From positions 1-35,655 of the forward strand of contig MNTU01000046.1 in NCBI GenBank assembly GCA_001917125.1: 35,655 nt of DNA. Reading direction: 5' to 3'. The position numbers were made by a program, and so were the translations under genes. The DNA comes from Azospirillum sp. 47_25 (lineage in GTDB: Bacteria; Pseudomonadota; Alphaproteobacteria; RF32; CAG-239). Every line of letters starts with the position of its first letter. The first letter of the stretch is position 1. Positions 22,863 to 31,831 of the stretch are shown in pieces. Below the pieces are notes generated by a model that did not search any database, had not been told where the DNA came from, and was given only the letters and a program-made list of their open reading frames with translations.

Positions 22863-23963
22863 ATGACAAATTTAAAAGATATTATCAATTTATCAGAAAT
22901 AACCGGAGATGTGGTTGCGGTCGGAGTATCCGGCGGAGCTGATTCTCTGGCTTTATTGTTGTTGATGGATGAGCTGTTGCGGCCTTTGGGACGCCGAGTT
23001 GCGGCTTTAACGGTGGATCACGGTCTGCGGAAGGAATCCCGGGCGGAAGCGGAATATGTTGCCGGGGTGGCCGCTGCGCGGGGAATAGAACATCATATTT
23101 TGACTTGGCAAGGCGACAAGCCCCGTTCGGGGGTGGAAGAAGCGGCGCGAACCGCCAGGTATGCGCTTTTATGCTCTTGGTGCCATGAGCACGGAGTGGA
23201 GACTTTGTGTATGGCGCATCATCAGCAGGACCAGGCCGAGACTTTTCTTATTCGTTTGCAGCGCGGCAGCGGCCTGACCGGTTTGTGCGGTATGGCTGCG
23301 GTGAGCAGATTGAACGGGCTGAAGATTGTTCGCCCTTTGTTGGAGGTTCCGGCTGAGAGATTAAAGCAATATCTTCACATGCAGAAAGTTCAATGGGTGG
23401 ATGACCCCAGCAATCAGAGCGATGATTTTCTGCGCTGTCGGGTACGCAAACTTTTGCCGTTGATGGAAGAAATGGCCGGAATTACGACCGGGCGGATTGC
23501 GGGAACCATGCGGGTGTTGTCGCGCAGCCGGGATTATATCTGCCGGCAGACGGAAATATTCATTCAGAACAATGTTCTTTATTGGGAAGGTGCCGGTGTC
23601 AGTCTGGGATTGCGCGGGCTGCGGGAGGAACACGAGGAAATTGTCTATCAGGTGCTGCGGCAGCTGATTAAGGAAATCGGGCAGAGACCTTATACGCCGC
23701 GGGCGGAAGATGTGGAGCGCCTGATGAGGCGACTCTTGTCTCCTGCAGTTGGAGAGGCTTTTCGCGGAGCAACGTTGGGAAACTGTGAGATTTTTACTTC
23801 TAAAGGCAAAGTCTGGATTATTCCGGAGCTGAAACTGAAAAGACGGATGCCCCGAAATGTCTGGGCCGACTTTATCCGTATTTTTCCGGAATATGCCCGG
23901 CAGGAATTGCCTTACAAACTACGGGTCGCTTTGGTGAAAAACAAAATGCCTATTGAGTTTTAG
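22863..23963 (+). CDS. tilS: tRNA(Ile)-lysidine synthase
   Basis: TilS adds lysine to C34 of the CAU-anticodon tRNA-Ile so that it reads AUA. It is essential in bacteria. The 366 residues show the PP-loop ATP-binding motif SGGADS (residues 23-28), TVDHGLRKES, and the AHHQQDQAETFLIRLQRGSGLTG region followed by a helical linker. It lacks an obvious full-length C-terminal tRNA-binding domain, as is common in alphaproteobacterial forms. The ATG has no clear Shine-Dalgarno site. It lies between element E copy 1 and ftsH. Confidence 0.95.
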   Translation: MTNLKDIINLSEITGDVVAVGVSGGADSLALLLLMDELLRPLGRRVAALTVDHGLRKESRAEAEYVAGVAAARGIEHHILTWQGDKPRSGVEEAARTARYALLCSWCHEHGVETLCMAHHQQDQAETFLIRLQRGSGLTGLCGMAAVSRLNGLKIVRPLLEVPAERLKQYLHMQKVQWVDDPSNQSDDFLRCRVRKLLPLMEEMAGITTGRIAGTMRVLSRSRDYICRQTEIFIQNNVLYWEGAGVSLGLRGLREEHEEIVYQVLRQLIKEIGQRPYTPRAEDVERLMRRLLSPAVGEAFRGATLGNCEIFTSKGKVWIIPELKLKRRMPRNVWADFIRIFPEYARQELPYKLRVALVKNKMPIEF

Positions 23964-23981
23964 CCTGCTTCACCCTATATA
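23953..23981 (+). promoter_or_regulatory. Probable ftsH promoter inside the tilS 3' end
   Basis: TTGAGT (23953-23958), a 17-nt spacer and TATATA (23976-23981, overlapping a TATAAT) lie 35-65 nt before the ftsH start. It would let ftsH be expressed apart from tilS. No heat-shock-specific sequence was recognised. Confidence 0.55.
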
Positions 23982-24016
23982 TAATTAAGTTACATTTCTA
24001 ATTTAAGGAATCACAA

Positions 24017-25882
24017 ATGAGTTCAGGAAGAAATATTATTGTCTGGCTGGTGGCTATTTTGCTGCTTTCCTCACTGATGAATCATTTCAGCGAAACCGCC
24101 AAAAAGGCCAATTATGCCGATTTGGCTTTTTCCGAGTTTATGAATGAAGCGGAAAACAAGCGTATTTCCGAGGTGACGATTGCCGGTGCCAATATTGAAG
24201 GCAAGCTGACGGACGGACGGAATTTTTACACTTATGCGCCTTATGATCCGACGATGGTGGAAACGCTGCGCAAAAACGGCGTGAAGGTTGAGGCTCAGCC
24301 GGAAGACACTTCGTCCAACACTTTCTGGGGAATTGTGATTTCCTGGTTTCCGATGATTTTGCTCATCGGCGTCTGGGTTTATTTTATGCGGCAGGCCAGT
24401 TCCGGCAACAATAAGGCGATGAGTTTCGGCAAATCGCGGGCACGGCTGATTGAGAATAATAAAAAAGTGACTTTTGCCGATGTGGCCGGCTGTGACGAAT
24501 CAAAACAGGAACTGGAAGAGATAATCGACTTTTTAAAAGATCCCAGCAAATTTCAGCGGCTGGGCGGACGTATTCCGAAGGGCGTGCTGATGGTCGGCCC
24601 TCCGGGTACGGGTAAAACCCTGCTGGCCAAAGCGGTGGCCGGTGAGGCTAACGTTCCGTTTTTTTCTATTTCCGGTTCTGATTTTGTTGAGATGTTTGTC
24701 GGCGTCGGTGCTTCTCGGGTGCGGGATATGTTTGCCCAAGCCAAAAAAAATGCGCCCTGCCTGCTGTTTATCGATGAAATTGACGCGGTCGGCCGCCATC
24801 GCGGTGCCGGTTTAGGCGGCGGCAATGACGAGCGCGAACAGACGCTGAACCAGTTGCTGGTGGAGATGGACGGCTTTGACGATAATCAGAGCGTAATTTT
24901 GATTGCGGCGACCAACCGTCCCGATGTTTTGGATCCGGCTTTGCTGCGTCCGGGGCGTTTTGACCGTCAGGTGACGGTTTCCAATCCGGATATTAAGGGA
25001 CGGGAAGAAATTTTGAAGGTTCACGTCAAAAAAGTTCCTCTGGCAAAGGACGTTAATCTGACCACGGTGGCCCGCGGCACGCCCGGTTTCTCGGGGGCCG
25101 ATTTGGCCAATTTGGTTAACGAAGCCGCTTTGCTGGCTGCCCGTAAGAACAAACGCAAGGTAACGCTGAAAGATTTTGACGAAGCAAAAGACAAAGTTTT
25201 GATGGGTGCTGAGCGCAAGTCGATGGCAATGGATGACCGGGAAAAGATGAATACCGCTTACCATGAAGCCGGCCACGCCATTTGCAGTTTATATACCGAG
25301 GGTTCCGACCCTATTCACAAAGCGACGATTATTCCGCGCGGCCGGGCTTTGGGTATGGTTCAGCAGCTGCCGGAGAAAGACCGTTATTCCATTACCCGCC
25401 AGCAGATGATGTCTCGTCTGATTGTGGCGATGGGCGGCCGTGTGGCCGAAGAAATGAAGTTTGGTTATGATGCCGTTACTTCCGGAGCTTCCGGTGATAT
25501 TCAGATGGCAACCAATCTGGCACGTTCAATGGTTACCGAATGGGGGATGAGCGATGCGCTCGGTCCGGTGTTATATGCCGAAAATTCCGGCGAGGTCTTT
25601 TTAGGCAAATCCGTTACCCAGAACCAGAATATGAGCGAAGAAACCGCCCGCCTGGTTGATGCGGAGATTAAGCGTCTGGTTACCGAAGGTTATGAGGGCG
25701 CCAGAAAACTCCTTAAAGAAAAAGAAAAGGAGTGGACCATGCTGGCCGAAGCCCTCATTGAATATGAAACCCTGACCGGCGATGAAATAAAGCAGGTTAT
25801 TGCAGGGGAGAAGATTGACAAGTCTGCCGAGTGTCCGGTGGAGGAGGGGAAGAGGACGCAGTCTTCCATTCCCGAAATCTAA
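24017..25882 (+). CDS. ftsH: ATP-dependent zinc metalloprotease FtsH
   Basis: A membrane-bound AAA+ protease for quality control of membrane proteins and regulated turnover of short-lived ones. The 621 residues have two N-terminal membrane helices (about 7-23 and 103-123) around a periplasmic domain. The AAA domain has Walker A GPPGTGKT (194-201), Walker [12 protein letters not shown] and the second-region motif RPGRFDRQV. The zinc protease site is HEAGH (416-420). The length is normal. AAGGA precedes the ATG. The C-terminal tail is short and acidic. It is followed directly by element E copy 2, which should end the transcript. Confidence 0.98.
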   Translation: MSSGRNIIVWLVAILLLSSLMNHFSETAKKANYADLAFSEFMNEAENKRISEVTIAGANIEGKLTDGRNFYTYAPYDPTMVETLRKNGVKVEAQPEDTSSNTFWGIVISWFPMILLIGVWVYFMRQASSGNNKAMSFGKSRARLIENNKKVTFADVAGCDESKQELEEIIDFLKDPSKFQRLGGRIPKGVLMVGPPGTGKTLLAKAVAGEANVPFFSISGSDFVEMFVGVGASRVRDMFAQAKKNAPCLLFIDEIDAVGRHRGAGLGGGNDEREQTLNQLLVEMDGFDDNQSVILIAATNRPDVLDPALLRPGRFDRQVTVSNPDIKGREEILKVHVKKVPLAKDVNLTTVARGTPGFSGADLANLVNEAALLAARKNKRKVTLKDFDEAKDKVLMGAERKSMAMDDREKMNTAYHEAGHAICSLYTEGSDPIHKATIIPRGRALGMVQQLPEKDRYSITRQQMMSRLIVAMGGRVAEEMKFGYDAVTSGASGDIQMATNLARSMVTEWGMSDALGPVLYAENSGEVFLGKSVTQNQNMSEETARLVDAEIKRLVTEGYEGARKLLKEKEKEWTMLAEALIEYETLTGDEIKQVIAGEKIDKSAECPVEEGKRTQSSIPEI

Positions 25883-26010
25883 AAAGCTCGTCTGGCTGGT
25901 AACCAGAGCAATTTTACGGAGAGCCAAAAAATTCACGTAGCCAGATGTACGCTAAAATTTTTTGGCTTCCCGGAAATCACTCTATTTACACACGCCAGAC
26001 GAGCTTTTTT
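25881..26010. repeat. Structured hairpin element E, copy 2 (after ftsH)
   Basis: The outer stem is perfect over 16 bp (AAAAAGCTCGTCTGGC at 25881-25896 with its complement at 25994-26009). An inner arm runs through GAGCAATTTTAC (25906-25917), GCC/GGC, AAAAAATT/AATTTTTT and GTA/TAC. It has the same order of conserved blocks as copy 1 but different paired bases in the outer stem, so structure rather than sequence is kept there. On the plus strand it ends in eight Ts, consistent with a terminator for ftsH. Confidence 0.75.
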
Positions 26011-26320
26011 TTGCAAAGGCCTGCCGTGCCAGTGATTTTTGCGTTTGAGCAGTTATCTGTACATGTTGCTTAAAAATCGCCGTATCGGCTGAAGAAGAAA
26101 TGTTGTTGATTGGCGTGATTTTTTTCCCTTTGTATTTTTGCTATGTATTGGGAGTGAGAGTTTTTAGCTCTTAATCGTGAAAGTAATAGAAACAGATCGG
26201 ATTAGCAATCTGTAACATTCGGTCACATCTGTTGAAGTTGATATCTGCCGATTAGGGCTTGTACTTTTCGACTCGGCGACTATGATGATTTTTATGTTTT
26301 ATCAGGTTGAGGAGTTTGAC
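26011..26320. other. 310-nt AT-rich leader before glmM
   Basis: No gene is supported. AACAGAT and ATCTGTT form a distant 7-bp inverted repeat around 26189-26232. No clear promoter was found, though one is expected because element E copy 2 should stop ftsH transcripts. Confidence 0.5.
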
Positions 26321-27688
26321 ATGGGAAATAAATTATTTGGTACGGATGGTGTGCGCGGTGTGGCTAATGTTTATCCGATGACGGCGGAATTTGCACTGAA
26401 ACTCGGTATGGCTGCCGGGCAGTTGATTTGCCGCAAAACACGGCGGGCTGCCGTTGCCAGGGATACGCGGATTTCCGGTGAAATGCTTGAGGCCGCATTG
26501 ACGGCCGGGTTTAATGCCGCCGGTGTTACGGTACTGAAACTCGGTGTTGTTCCGACGCCGGCGGCGACCATGCTGACGCCGTCGCTGGGTGTTGACATGA
26601 CGGTGATGATTACCGCTTCCCATAACCCTTATCAGGACAACGGAATTAAACTGATTAATGCCGATGGGGATAAGTTTTCCGATGCGGAAACGACCCGGAT
26701 TGAAGCGGCGATTGCGGCCGACGATTTTAAACTTAATCCTGATGAAATCGGCGTTTCAGAGGCGGTTCCCGATGCTGCGGCCGGGTATGTTGACAAGGCA
26801 TTGAAGGCCGCAAACGGCGAAACGCCGTTTAAAGGGCTGCGGGTTGTTTTGGACTGTGCCAACGGCGTCTTTTCAAAAATTCTGCCGGAAGTGTTTAAGT
26901 CTCTGGGAGCGGGGATTATTGTTATCGGCAATGAACCGAACGGCAAAAACATTAACTTGAACTGTGGTTCCCAGCATACGGAAAAGATGATTGAGACGGT
27001 TAAAAATGCACATGCTCAGCTGGGTATAGCGGTTGACGGCGACGGTGACCGGATTATCGTTTGTGATGAACAGGGCAACCGTTTGGACGGTGACCAGATT
27101 ATTGCTTTTCTGGGAAAATGTTTGAAAGAGGAAGGAAAACTTCGCGGTAATACCGTGGTAGCGACAATTGTGTCCAACCCGGCCTTAGACAGATTTTTGA
27201 ACGGCTGCGGTATTCAATGTGTCCGTTCGGCTGTGGGCGAGCGCTATGTTATTGAGGAGATGAAAAAACACGGAGCCAATGTCGGCGGTGAGGAATCCGG
27301 ACATATGGTTTTGTCTGATTACGGCAAAACCGGCGACGCCATGACGGCGGCACTGGTTTTGGCGCAGGGGCTGCTCAAGAGCGGCAAAAAAATGAGCGAA
27401 CTGTTTCCTCTGTTTGAACCGATGCTGCGTCTTCGTGCCGACAGCAAATTTGCAACGAAAGAGGCGATGCTGGCAGCATTTGAGCTGCCGGAATTTCAGG
27501 CGGCCATTCACCAGGCGGAGCAGACGGTTGCCGGTAAAGGCAAGGTTTTGGTACGCAAATCGGGAACCGAGCCGAAAATTCAGGTCTGGGTTTGGAGCGA
27601 TGACCGCAATCTGGCTGAAAAGGTGAATGACGAAGTTTCGTCCGTGTTGGAAAAAACGGCCGGATTTGAAACGAAAAAGCTGGTATAA
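26321..27688 (+). CDS. glmM: Phosphoglucosamine mutase
   Basis: GlmM converts glucosamine-6-phosphate to glucosamine-1-phosphate for UDP-GlcNAc, hence peptidoglycan and LPS. The 455 residues start MGNKLFGTDGVRG. The phosphoserine is Ser100 in TASHNPYQDNG. The metal loop is DGDGDR. The sugar-binding GGEESGH and the phosphate-binding C-terminal RKSGTEPKIQVWV are present. I chose ATG 26321, preceded by GAGGAG at 6 nt; an upstream ATG at 26282 gives a non-family extension. The usual folP between ftsH and glmM is absent here. Confidence 0.97.
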   Translation: MGNKLFGTDGVRGVANVYPMTAEFALKLGMAAGQLICRKTRRAAVARDTRISGEMLEAALTAGFNAAGVTVLKLGVVPTPAATMLTPSLGVDMTVMITASHNPYQDNGIKLINADGDKFSDAETTRIEAAIAADDFKLNPDEIGVSEAVPDAAAGYVDKALKAANGETPFKGLRVVLDCANGVFSKILPEVFKSLGAGIIVIGNEPNGKNINLNCGSQHTEKMIETVKNAHAQLGIAVDGDGDRIIVCDEQGNRLDGDQIIAFLGKCLKEEGKLRGNTVVATIVSNPALDRFLNGCGIQCVRSAVGERYVIEEMKKHGANVGGEESGHMVLSDYGKTGDAMTAALVLAQGLLKSGKKMSELFPLFEPMLRLRADSKFATKEAMLAAFELPEFQAAIHQAEQTVAGKGKVLVRKSGTEPKIQVWVWSDDRNLAEKVNDEVSSVLEKTAGFETKKLV

Positions 27689-27774
27689 CAGAGGGATAAT
27701 CAGCATTTTAAACTTTTGTTTACTTTATTGGGATAAGGTAGAAACAATTGATGTATTCAAAACGGGAGGCTGCT

Positions 27775-27996
27775 ATGCAAAAAAGTGCTCAGGAAAATTT
27801 GGACTGGTATAAAAACAAAGCCGTCAATTCTTTCGGTTCTTCGCATGTCCGCAAAGGAAACCTGGCTTTGCTGGCAACTTCTCAATTTCGTAACGGTGAG
27901 TTGGTGCAGACAGCGCGTGCCCGTTGTATTTGGCCTAATCCTTATAAAAATGATTCCAATATTCTGAGCCGTCGGGTTTGGGGAAAGGAAGCCTGA
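27775..27996 (+). CDS. Small hypothetical protein
   Basis: A 73-residue basic protein, unrecognised. The start at 27775 is preceded by GGGAGG at 5 nt, better than the ATG at 27748. It is rich in Asn, Ser, Arg and Trp (ENLDWYKNKAVNSFGSSHV, RCIWPNPYKNDSN). It has no membrane segment. The stop codon touches the next start (TGA then ATG), so the two are translationally coupled and may act together. Confidence 0.65.
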   Translation: MQKSAQENLDWYKNKAVNSFGSSHVRKGNLALLATSQFRNGELVQTARARCIWPNPYKNDSNILSRRVWGKEA

Positions 27997-28374
27997 ATGC
28001 TGAAAGGCCTGCAAGCTCTTCTGGCGTCCGGCCTGTTGCTGGATCCGATGGTTCTGTTGGGAATTGTGACCGGAAGCGCTTTCTATTTCGGTCTGAACAG
28101 CGAACAGATTACCGCAATTTATTTTGATTATCGCTTTTACGGTCTGGCGGCGGTTGTCAGCGTGTTGTATAACTTTGTCTGGCGGCCGGCTTATCTGCGA
28201 GGCGGCGTTTCGATTGATTATCAGGCGACGTCGGTTAATTCCGTTTTCTCTTTTCTGAAAGTGGTTATCAGTTCGTTGCTGGTGATGTCTTTTATCAGTT
28301 TAATCAGTTTCGGCGGCGATGACGGTGAAGATTATCATTCGATTGATAATTTTGAAGCTCAGCTGAAACAGTGA
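27997..28374 (+). CDS. Small membrane protein of unknown function
   Basis: A 125-residue protein with three probable membrane helices: about residues 12-31 (LLLDPMVLLGIVTGSAFYFG), 45-62 (FYGLAAVVSVLYNFVWRP) and 85-105 (FLKVVISSLLVMSFISLISF). An acidic tail follows (GGDDGEDYHSIDNFE). It is directly coupled to the small basic protein upstream. No family is recognised. Confidence 0.65.
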   Translation: MLKGLQALLASGLLLDPMVLLGIVTGSAFYFGLNSEQITAIYFDYRFYGLAAVVSVLYNFVWRPAYLRGGVSIDYQATSVNSVFSFLKVVISSLLVMSFISLISFGGDDGEDYHSIDNFEAQLKQ

Positions 28375-28440
28375 TTTTTGTTTGTTTATTTTATGTCTTT
28401 TATGCTTTACTTTACTTTGGGGGTGTTATATTGAAAAAGC

Positions 28441-28493
28441 CACTTAGCTATAAGTGTATCTTCAGAGCTGCATATTTTGCAGCTTTTGTTTTA
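28441..28493 (+). terminator. Tandem hairpins with terminator ahead of the gene at 28514
   Basis: CACTTA-gcta-TAAGTG (28441-28456) is followed by AGCTGCA (28466-28472) with TGCAGCT (28478-28484), then TTTTGTTTT. A TATATT box at 28427-28432 lies just upstream. It either ends the 27775-28374 unit or forms an attenuator in the leader of the next gene, only about 20 nt from its start. Confidence 0.6.
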
Positions 28494-28513
28494 TCAGGTA
28501 TTGGGGAAATGAA

Positions 28514-28840
28514 ATGATAAAATTAAACAAAGCAGTTATTCATCGTTTTGTTCAGATATTTTTATTCTTTTGTGGGATTGTTTTGGTGCACCTTTTGGCA
28601 TTGGGGTTGACCTCAAGTTCGTGGGGTGATGTGCTGAGATCTATTTCTCAACAAGATATTGAACAAATGCTGGCAGATATTGAACGCTATTTCTTTTCAA
28701 CATTACTGCATTTATACATTATCTCGTATCTGTTATTTGCTTGTTTGCCGGTTAAGATACGGTGCAGTCGATGGTGGTTGAGAGGAATTTATTTTGTTAT
28801 TTTTTATTTTCTTAATATTTGTATTTATTTATGGATTTAA
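28514..28840 (+). CDS. Small membrane protein of unknown function
   Basis: A 108-residue protein with three hydrophobic helices: about residues 11-32 (FVQIFLFFCGIVLVHLLALGL), 62-78 and 86-107 (GIYFVIFYFLNICIYLWI). A polar segment lies between the first two (SSSWGDVLRSISQQDIEQML). I start at ATG 28514, downstream of TTGGGGAAA; an earlier in-frame start would read through the terminator hairpin. Its coding sequence is more AT-rich than its neighbours. No family is recognised. Confidence 0.55.
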   Translation: MIKLNKAVIHRFVQIFLFFCGIVLVHLLALGLTSSSWGDVLRSISQQDIEQMLADIERYFFSTLLHLYIISYLLFACLPVKIRCSRWWLRGIYFVIFYFLNICIYLWI

Positions 28841-28846
28841 TCAGTC

Positions 28847-28868
28847 AGGGCTCCCGTTTGGGAGCCCT
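28847..28868 (+). terminator. Terminator after the gene at 28514
   Basis: AGGGCTCCC (28847-28855) and GGGAGCCCT (28860-28868) form a 9-bp stem with a 4-nt loop, followed by a T/G-rich tract. Confidence 0.82.
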
Positions 28869-28907
28869 TGTGTTTTGTTCGTTTTTTTGCGGAAAATGTC
28901 AGAGGCG

Positions 28908-29084
28908 TTAAATTGAAACGTCAACGTTATGGCCGTGGGTGGCGGAAAGAGAGACCATGCGCTCACTGCTTTCCATCAGAAGCTCGACAACCTGCTGCTG
29001 CATTTCCATCTGAGTTTTGATGACGGACATCTGCATTTGCTGCACGGAGAGTGCATATTGACTGAGGGCGCCTAATTCTGCCAT
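28908..29084 (-). CDS. YjfB-like putative motility protein
   Basis: A 58-residue protein too short for many gene finders. It reads MAELGALSQYALSVQQ, a Gln/Met-rich central helix (MQMSVIKTQMEMQQQVVELLM), and ends in GHNVDVSI. The A.S.....QQ.QMSV.K and final G.NVD[VI].[VI] pattern matches the YjfB family, small proteins found near motility genes in many flagellated bacteria; their biochemical role is not established. A strong AAGGAG site 7 nt before the ATG supports translation. It is convergent with the gene at 28514 and divergent from uvrC. With fliO and fliP it supports motility. Confidence 0.72.
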   Translation of the reverse strand: MAELGALSQYALSVQQMQMSVIKTQMEMQQQVVELLMESSERMVSLSATHGHNVDVSI

Positions 29085-29201
29085 GTTTTTTCTCCTTAAT
29101 CAGGATTTCATCCTTTACATTTGTTTATTATAGCACAGAATCACTAACGGTTCATTAAAAAAATTGCTATATAATGCAAATAAAGCAAAAGAGGATGAAA
29201 C

Positions 29202-31010
29202 GTGATTACCGATATCAGACAAGGACTGGAAATCTTAAAGAAACACATTAAGGTAGCGCCGGAAAAGCCCGGTGTGTACCGGATGATCGGTGCCGACGAA
29301 AAAGTGCTGTATGTCGGCAAAGCAAAAAACATCAAGAAAAGAATCGTTGCCTATTCGCATATTGACAAACTGCCCTATCGTTTGCAGAGGATGGTTTCGG
29401 AAATCAGGCGGATGGAGTTTATTATCGTTGAAAACGAGGCCAAGGCCCTGTTGATGGAAAATGAGCTGATTAAACGGCTGGAACCTCGTTATAATATCCT
29501 GCTGAAAGACGACAAGACGTTTCCGCATTTGGTGATAGACGTCGAATCCGAATTTCCGTCTCTGCGCAAATATCGCGGCAAGCGCAATGACAAGAGCAAA
29601 TATTTCGGTCCTTTTGCCAGCGTGCTGGCGGTCAATAACGTGTTAGACACGGTGCAGAAGGCTTTTTTGCTGCGTTCCTGCCGCGACAACGTGTTTAAAA
29701 ACCGCGAGCGCCCCTGTCTGATGTATCAGATTAAACGGTGTTCCGCACCGTGCGTGGGACGGATATCCAAGGAAGATTACCATAAACTGGTGCGGGAAGC
29801 GGTGGATTTTCTGGACGGGAAAAATACCAAAATTCAAGCCGAACTTTCGGAAAAGATGCAGAAGGCCAGTGACCGGCAGGATTATGAACAGGCTTTGGTT
29901 TTTCGTGACCGTATCCGCGCTTTGACGAATGTACAGACGGGGACGATGGTTGAATATGCCACTATCAGTTCATGCGATATTGTGGCGATTGCGCGCAAGA
30001 ATGACGTGGTGTGCATTCAGGTCTTTTTTATCCGCTCGGGGCAGAACTGCGGCAATGTGCCTTATTTTCCCAAGCAGACGCAGGGAGCGGAAGACGGCGA
30101 AATTCTGGAAGCTTTTTTAGGCAGTTTTTACAGCGAGCATATTCCGCCGAAAGAGGTTATTGTTTCGCAGCCGTTGGAAAACGGCGAGTTTTTGGAAGAG
30201 GCGCTGGGAACGCATATCAATACTTATCAGAAAGGGGCAAAGGCCAAGCTGCTGAGCAATGTTTTAGACAATGCCTATGCCTCGATTGACCGGAAAATGG
30301 CAATGGAAGCCTCGGTTAAAAGCAATCTGGAAGAAATGCAGCGGGTGTTTAATTTGCCGCGGCTGCCGCAGCGGATTGAAATTTATGACAACTCGCATAT
30401 TCAGGGCAGCTACGCTATCGGGGCGATGGTGGTTGCGACGCCGGAAGGGTTTGACAAGAAAAGCTATCGCACTTTTAACATCAAAAATTCGGAAATTACC
30501 AATGACGACTTTGCGATGATGAAGGAGGTTCTGACCCGTCGTTTCAACCGGATGGCACCGGAGAACCGTCCTGACGTCATTTTGCTGGATGGCGGTCTGG
30601 GGCAACTGCATGCGGTGCACGAAGCTTTAAAAGATTTTGATTTGACGGGGATTTCGATCATCGCCATTTCCAAGGGGCCGGAGCGCAATGCCGGCAAAGA
30701 ATTTTATCATCAGCTGGGCAAAGAAAGTTTTGCCTTGCCTTTTCAGTCGCCGATAGCGTTTTATTTGCAGAATCTGCGTGACGAATCGCACCGTTTTGCT
30801 ATCGGAACGCATCGGAAGAAACGGGCCAAGTCGATTACCAAATCGCGTTTGGACGAGGTGGAAGGAATCGGCGCCAAGCGGAAAAGAGATTTGCTGAATT
30901 ATTTCGGTTCGGTGGAGGAAATTTCTCAGGCCGGTATCAAAGATATTGAAAAAGTCGGCGGTATCAGCAAAAAAACGGCGGAAAAGATATATAATTACTT
31001 CCATAAATGA
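29202..31010 (+). CDS. uvrC: Excinuclease ABC subunit C
   Basis: UvrC makes both incisions in nucleotide excision repair. The 602 residues show the GIY-YIG domain (PGVYRM...VLYVGKAKNIKKRI), a Cys-rich linker (C.MYQIKRCSAPCVG) and the UVR domain for UvrB binding (about 200-235). The RNase H-like 3' endonuclease follows (YDNSHIQGSYAIG, LLDGGLGQ), then two C-terminal helix-hairpin-helix motifs (VEGIGAKRKRDLLNYFGS, VGGISKKTAEKIYNYF). The GTG start at 29202 has GAGG 7 nt upstream, with TATAAT at 29170-29175. pgsA follows at 54 nt, an order common across proteobacteria. Confidence 0.97.
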   Translation: MITDIRQGLEILKKHIKVAPEKPGVYRMIGADEKVLYVGKAKNIKKRIVAYSHIDKLPYRLQRMVSEIRRMEFIIVENEAKALLMENELIKRLEPRYNILLKDDKTFPHLVIDVESEFPSLRKYRGKRNDKSKYFGPFASVLAVNNVLDTVQKAFLLRSCRDNVFKNRERPCLMYQIKRCSAPCVGRISKEDYHKLVREAVDFLDGKNTKIQAELSEKMQKASDRQDYEQALVFRDRIRALTNVQTGTMVEYATISSCDIVAIARKNDVVCIQVFFIRSGQNCGNVPYFPKQTQGAEDGEILEAFLGSFYSEHIPPKEVIVSQPLENGEFLEEALGTHINTYQKGAKAKLLSNVLDNAYASIDRKMAMEASVKSNLEEMQRVFNLPRLPQRIEIYDNSHIQGSYAIGAMVVATPEGFDKKSYRTFNIKNSEITNDDFAMMKEVLTRRFNRMAPENRPDVILLDGGLGQLHAVHEALKDFDLTGISIIAISKGPERNAGKEFYHQLGKESFALPFQSPIAFYLQNLRDESHRFAIGTHRKKRAKSITKSRLDEVEGIGAKRKRDLLNYFGSVEEISQAGIKDIEKVGGISKKTAEKIYNYFHK

Positions 31011-31064
31011 AAATTCTGCCTTAGGATAATTCAAAAGTTTAATCATATTCAAAGAGGTTGGAAA

Positions 31065-31814
31065 GTGTACAGTCTGCCAAATTTACTTACCATTTCGCGT
31101 ATTTTAGTGATTCCGGTAATCTTCCTGTCTATTTATATTCATACTGCCGTTTGGTCCATGCTGGCGGCGGTTCTGTTTATCGTTGCGTCAATTACCGATT
31201 ATTTTGACGGTTATCTGGCGCGTTCCCGCAACGAGACTTCCGCATTCGGGCGGCTGCTGGATCCGATTGCCGACAAGTTGCTGGTGGCTTCGGCTTTGAT
31301 TGTTATTCTGGCGGACAATATGGTTCATCCGGTGAACTTTATTCCGGTCATCATCATTCTCTGCCGCGAAATTCTGGTTTCCGGTCTGCGCGAGTTTTTG
31401 GCGGAAGTTCATGTCGGTATGCCGGTAACACGTTTGGCCAAATGGAAAACCGGTTTTCAGATGACGGCGCTGTCGATGATTCTGGTCGGTTACATGTTCC
31501 ATAATCTGGGCGTTATTTTGCTGTGGGTTGCCGCTGTGCTGACCTTTGTAACCGGCTATCAGTATTTTCAGAAAAGTCTGGATTATGTAAAGTCGGTGGA
31601 AGCGGCAAAAAATCCGAAGCTGGCCGATGTTAAGGAAGCGGTTGAAGAAATTAAGGCGGTGGTTGAAAAAGCCAAGACCGGCATCAAAAAAATGCATGCC
31701 AAAAAAGTTTTGGCGAAAAAGCCGCTGAAAGTTAAAAAAGCCGGAAAACCGGCTGCCAAAAAAACGCCGGCCAAGAGAAGCACCGCCAAAGCGGCTGCCA
31801 AATCCGGAAAATAA
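31065..31814 (+). CDS. pgsA: CDP-diacylglycerol-glycerol-3-phosphate phosphatidyltransferase with basic tail
   Basis: PgsA makes phosphatidylglycerol phosphate at the inner membrane. The CDP-alcohol transferase motif is complete: D45-x2-D48-G-x2-A-R-x8-G-x3-D66-x3-D70. Four to six membrane helices span residues 5-170. Residues beyond about 180 are extra for the family. An acidic/amphipathic helix (KEAVEEIKAVVEKA) is followed by about 40 residues of Lys, Ala and Pro like histone H1 or AlgP tails (KKPLKVKKAGKPAAKKTPAK). The tail could bind DNA, RNA or anionic lipid. The GTG start has AGAGG upstream. It lies between uvrC and a response regulator, spaced 17 nt from the latter. Confidence 0.94.
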   Translation: MYSLPNLLTISRILVIPVIFLSIYIHTAVWSMLAAVLFIVASITDYFDGYLARSRNETSAFGRLLDPIADKLLVASALIVILADNMVHPVNFIPVIIILCREILVSGLREFLAEVHVGMPVTRLAKWKTGFQMTALSMILVGYMFHNLGVILLWVAAVLTFVTGYQYFQKSLDYVKSVEAAKNPKLADVKEAVEEIKAVVEKAKTGIKKMHAKKVLAKKPLKVKKAGKPAAKKTPAKRSTAKAAAKSGK

Positions 31815-31831
31815 TACCGCGGAGCAGGGAA

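Noticed and set aside
22728..26010. Element E as integron attC sites
   Set aside because: No GTTRRRY core or integrase; the flanked genes are core housekeeping, and the T-runs fit terminators better.
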